Shown: positions 60,285 through 64,000 of the stretch, in pieces | Numbering within the stretch: position 1 is the first letter of the stretch | Layout: each line of letters begins with the position of its first letter | Source: CAVTWH01 sp963850915 | GTDB lineage: Bacteria; Actinomycetota; Actinomycetes; Mycobacteriales; Micromonosporaceae | Reading direction: 5' to 3' | DNA: 64,000 bases | Assembly (NCBI GenBank): GCA_963850915.1 | Contig: CAWKND010000003.1 | Location: 186,001-250,000 of the forward strand | Position numbers and translations under genes: made by a program | Notes under the pieces: generated by a model | What the model was told of the DNA's origin: nothing | The model's input: only the letters and a program-made list of their open reading frames with translations | Database searches by the model: none

Positions 60285-60476
60285 TTACATGCCCAGGAAG
60301 ATGTACAGGAGACCACCGATGGCGACGGCCGCTGAGACGGCGACACCAACCTTCTTGTCGCGGTACGCGAACACCGCAGCCATGATCATGGCCACGATGA
60401 TCACGATCCAGCGAACGTCAACCGTCACGGGAGCCGCCGATTTGGCGGCGATCACCTGGACCAGCAAGGACCGCAT
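60285..60476 (-). CDS. small two-span membrane protein
   Basis: 63 residues from ATG 60476, with GGAAGGGG upstream. Two membrane segments (VRWIVIIVAMIMAAVFAYRD and VGVAVSAAVAIGGLLYIFLG) separated by a DKKVG loop. It resembles small hypothetical integral proteins common in actinomycetes; no function can be given. Confidence 0.6.
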   Translation of the reverse strand: MRSLLVQVIAAKSAAPVTVDVRWIVIIVAMIMAAVFAYRDKKVGVAVSAAVAIGGLLYIFLGM

Positions 60477-60602
60477 GCGTGCCCCTTCCCCTCGTACCCG
60501 CGCCGCGAATTGCCCGTCCAGGGCGCCGGCTTCCGGGTGTACACGTATCGCAGACTGTAAAACGTCTGGCCCGGTTACACAAGCTCGCGGAGGGAGGTAA
60601 CG

Positions 60603-63304
60603 GTGAGTGACTCTGAGTTCACTGCCGCAGACCGACTGCTTGATGAGATTCGCCTACTGAGTCAACGCGCCGGCTCACCGTCAACCCGGGTATTAGCGGA
60701 CCAGACGGGCGTAAGCCATATGACTGTCCATAACGTCATAACTGGTAAGCGTGTACCCCAATGGGACTTCGTCGAAGCCCTTGTTGAAGCCCTAGCCCCA
60801 GCTGATCGACGGCAAGCAATCCTTGCTGGCTGGCGCCCCCTATGGGAAGCAGCAAAGAAGGAAAGAATCCCGAAAGCAAATTCCACTAAGCTTGAGCATC
60901 TGAGGCGCACGTTCGGCCCTTACAGAAGCAGCGTGGCATTGGTCCACGGTACAATTTCGTCGCCATATTCTTACCGCTCCCGTGGCGTATCAATCGAACA
61001 AGGCTTCGTAATGCCTGTTATTGAGTCCGTTGAGCCCGGAAATCAGAGAGTCATCACCAAGATCGGCCAGCTCGACAACTAGTTACCCAATCGGACACTA
61101 CTGATTGGGCCGCCCGGTATTGGCAAATCTACCATTTGCGGCGCAATGATGTATCGGTACGCTACGAGCGACGAGTTTGAGGTGCCATTCCTAGTCACAC
61201 TGAGGCGATTCGCGACGGGCGCCACATCGCAGACCTCCATCATCACGTATATAGAACGTGAGCTGGAGTCCATCTATCAACTTCCTACTCCCAAGGACGC
61301 AGTACGAGAGGCAATGGAAAGTGGTCACGCAATTGTGATCATGGATGGCCTCGACGAGGTCTCTACTATGGATAGAGCCGACATTGCCGCAGCGATTGAC
61401 CTGTTCGCCGCACAATATCCGAAGACCAGGCTTCTCGTCACGACCCGAGAGATCGAATACAGTAGATCCGTACTTGATTCAAGGTTCTTCAGGGTCTCGG
61501 CGAATCTGCGGATTCGATCAATCGCAGATCCAGGAGTATGTGCGACGTTGGTTCAGCCTCAATTCGCAACTACCCGCCGACGCCGCTAGCGCGCGGTCGT
61601 TTGCCCTCCTGGACGTAGGCACGATCCTTAGGTGACATAACTTCAAACCCACTCTGGCTATCCCTACTCTCTAGTCTGTATGAGACGTCAGGGGCTCTCA
61701 TCGGCGATCGGGCCGAGCTAGCTGCAGCAATCACGGGGTCTGATGCTTGATCGATGGGATAGGTCAAGGAATATCGATCTATTCCCGAAGCAGTTTAGTC
61801 CATCGATTGTCCGGCGAGCCCTCGGGCGCATCGCTTACACAATGTTAAGCGCGAACAGGGACGTGATCACCGAGCATGATGTGATCGAGGCGTTTGCGCG
61901 CGAAGTAGACCCACAATTCAATGATCGGCGCGACCTTTATGAGTCGGCGACCAAATTCGTTGCGTTTCTGAAGGAACGTGCCGGGATTCTTGTTCCTGTC
62001 GATATCTCCTGGTCGGGAGAGCTCTCAATACCGCTTCACTCACCGGACCATCATGGAAGCGCTCGCTGCGGAGCATTCGCTACGTAACAAAACACCAAGG
62101 GAGACCGCCACCGAAGCGATCGCCCATACCGTCCGCTACCCGGACCAGCCGGAGTCCGCCGCAGCCGACTTGGTCACTGCGATCGTCGCTACTGGCGACC
62201 TCGACCGAGCCGAAGCCACCGCCTACAGCATCACCAACGCCTATGAAGCGGGGCGTCCGCCATGGCCGACCTCGTCACTGCGATCGTCGCTACTGGCGAC
62301 CTCGACCGAGCCGAAGCAAGGGCTTACAGCATCGCCGACCCTTATCTTCGGTCGTCCGCCCTGGCCAAGTTGGTCGCCGCCGTCGCTGATACAGGCGACT
62401 TCGACCGAGCCGAAGCCATGGCCCGTACGGTCACTAACTCGTATCAGCGGGCGTCTGCCCTGGCCCAGCTGGTCACCGCGATCGTCGCAACTGGCGACCG
62501 CGACCGAGCCCGCCAAAGCGCGGCGACCACCGAAGGCCGCTATCCGAACCATCACCGATCCGGACGAGCGGGCTTCCGCCGTGGCCCAACTGGTCACCGC
62601 AATCGCTGCTACAGGCGACTTCGACCGAGCCGAAGCCACGGCCCACACCATCACCAACTCCTATCAGCGGGCGTCTGCCCTGGCCCAGCTGGTCACCGCA
62701 ATCGCTACCACCGGCGACGGCGACCGAGCCCGCCAGGTCGCCGCAACCGCCGAAGCCACCGCGTCTGCCATCCCTGACCCGAACGAGCAGGCTTCCGCCC
62801 TGACCGCGTTGGTCAGGGCGATCGCCACCACCGGCGACCGCGACGGAGCCCGCCAGGTCGCCGCAACCGCCGAAGCGACCGCCCACAACATCAACAACTC
62901 GGTACCAGCGTGCATGGGCACTGATGGAGCTCCTCTCCGCGATTGCCATCACCGACGACTCCTACCAAGCCCGTCAGATCGCTGAAGCCGCCGAAGTCGC
63001 CGCGTCTGCCATCCCTGACCCGAACGAGCAGGCATGGGCGTGGGCCGGCTTGCTCGCCGCGACCGTGGCAACGGGTGGGATCGGCGACCGCCCCGAAGCC
63101 ATCGCCCACGCAATCGGCCAAGTCGATTCGCAGACATGGATCGCCATGTCTATCTGCGTGGATGACTTTCGTTTGCGGCGGCTGGTCGAACTGAGGCGCC
63201 GACTTGATCAGCTCCCTGCCTTCCCTGCCGTGCTGGCTAGACATGGGACGGAAATCGCCAAAGCAATGGGGCGTGAGTCAGGCCCGGCAAATTCCACATA
63301 TTAG
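60603..63304 (+). pseudogene. broken HTH-NACHT-repeat STAND ATPase
   Basis: GTG 60603 (GGAGG upstream) opens an XRE-like HTH part: ADQTGVSHMTVHNVITGKRV, LAPADRRQAILAGWRPLWEA. It ends at TAG 61080-61082; the same frame then continues LPNRTLLIGPPGIGKSTICG, a perfect P-loop. Walker B is AIVIMDGLDEVSTMDRADIA and sensor LLVTTREIEYS. After shifts near 61500 and 61640 come QIQEYVRRWFS, SNPLWLSLLSSLYETSGALI, MLDRWDRSRNIDLF and FTHRTIMEALAAEH, the full NACHT helical region. From ~62150 helical repeats of ~35 residues follow (AQLVTAIAATGDFDRAEATA), with more shifts, to TAG 63304. The original was ~900 residues: a defence- or signal-type STAND protein with HTH and TPR-like sensor. AT-richer N-terminal half suggests import. 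At least seven lesions. Confidence 0.75.
62155..63110 (+). repeat. tandem helical-repeat coding units
   Basis: Units of roughly 105 or 130 bases recur, each with GCGATCGTCGCTACTGGCGA-like phrases (VTAIVATGD) followed by CGACCGAGCCGAAGC (DRAEA) or CGACCGAGCCCGCCA (DRARQ). Long exact stretches shared between units show recent duplication or conversion. Confidence 0.7.
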
Positions 63305-64000
63305 CCTGACCTATGCCATCCCGCCCGCCGTCGACCCGCACGTCTGTGGAGCGGGCCGGCCCCGGGGCCGCAACCCACCGCGCTGGCCGGCGGCGTGTCA
63401 ACCCAGGCTTGCGGTCCCGGGGCCGGTCTGCTCGGCTTGCCCGGGTCGACGGCGGGCGGGATGGCCCTGCGCAACCACCCACCCAGCCGGCGGCTGCCGA
63501 CGGTCCCCGGCCATCCTGTTTGTCGGAGCGCCCCCGCCGGAGGCCAGTCTCTGACCGCAACCCACCGACCAGCCGCGACGCGCGGCACCGGTGCCGGCGT
63601 GCTGGGACTCCCGGGCCGCGCTGGTCGTGCCGGTCCCGGCCGCCGCCCGCCGGCGCCAGCTCCGTCGACGGCGGCCTGGGCGTGCTCGTCGACGAACTGC
63701 TGCGGCCCGGCTGGTGCCGAAAGCTCAGAAGCGCCTGTCCGGCGGGGCGCCCGCCATGATCGCCCGCGAGCCGCCAGCGGAGCGGGCGATCACTGGCCCC
63801 CGGCCGGCGGCGCGTGCGGCCCATCGGGCCGCCTTGAAGTTCGTACAGAAAGTCTGCACACCACGCCGAGCGACTAGTTGATCTTGGTGGTTGTCGGACC
63901 ATGGTCGGCACCCGTATGCGCAGTTCACCGTGCCGGTGTGCGCAGCAGTACTGGCCAGCCCGAGGGCAGGTCGCTTTGCTCCGCGCGGGATAGCGTCGAC
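63305..64000. other. very GC-rich region without a confident gene
   Basis: About 700 bases. All frames are Arg/Pro/Ala-rich; inverted GC segments (for example GGGCCGGCCCCGGGGCC near 63352) abound. A protein-like plus fragment AMIAREPPAERAITGPRPAA (about 63750-63815) is too short to name. The window ends here. Confidence 0.3.

Noticed and set aside
62155..63110. Repeats resembling a CRISPR array
   Set aside because: Units are contiguous, coding and variable in length, without fixed repeats and unique spacers; no cas genes. No CRISPR array is seen anywhere in the window.

Overview
The window is GC-rich DNA (about 70% by eye) from a filamentous-type actinomycete. GTG starts, NarL-type two-component genes, iron-box control, CBM3 and S8 exoenzymes and Arg/Ser tRNAs without encoded CCA all fit Actinomycetota. 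A Micromonosporaceae-like host is my inference; no rRNA or ribosomal gene is present to place it.

Layout. (1) 0.4-9.6 kb: exported proteins (CBM3-GH16, Asp-box propeller) followed by three divergent regulator/target pairs (TetR with an ABM monooxygenase, MerR with a SnoaL-like protein, MarR with a quinone oxidoreductase), each with a visible operator or promoter palindrome. (2) 10.1-20 kb: a DesK/NarL-type two-component system ending against a tRNA-Arg 3' remnant, an ArsR/SRPBCC operon, remnants of a sensor kinase, an SDR and a TPR protein, an Hsp70-TM-WD40 protein, and a SUKH immunity-like gene. (3) 20.0-40.3 kb: accessory DNA containing IS256, IS66, IS5 and IS1380 elements or remnants. It holds three direct copies of the tRNA-Arg(ACG) 3' end with its downstream terminator and paired GAGCACCAC motifs. 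These copies delimit two tandem islands of about 10.7 and 7.8 kb that carry no recognisable integrase. Cargo includes a secreted seven-repeat lectin-like propeller, a large unknown domain fused to a CBM20 starch-binding domain, immunity-like remnants (DUF4241, DUF5959) and a 109-bp structured repeat present twice with compensatory base changes. (4) 40.3-60.5 kb: native-looking chromosome with tRNA-Arg(ACG), tRNA-Ser(GCT), an EcsC-like protein, a large S8 protease, a CPBP-family membrane protein, flavohemoglobin, an HTH-peptide deformylase fusion, an iron-boxed FhuF-like protein, an operon of one methyltransferase plus three paralogous polytopic membrane proteins, an oxidoreductase, a hydrolase and tRNA-Ser(TGA). 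(5) 60.6-63.3 kb: a broken HTH-NACHT-repeat STAND ATPase, immediately after another tRNA region.

Two sequence-level properties help reading. GTAC is very frequent in region 4 and in a few genes elsewhere (14 copies counted in 53401-54000) and scarce in much of regions 2 and 3 (1 copy in 16001-16600), so it separates resident from imported DNA. Many otherwise well-conserved genes (near 39180, 47070, 50130, 53265, 57620, 57815, 58985) carry single-base frameshifts. Either this stretch is decaying or, more likely for the native genes, the sequence contains single-base indel errors. Coordinates of those genes are given across the shift.
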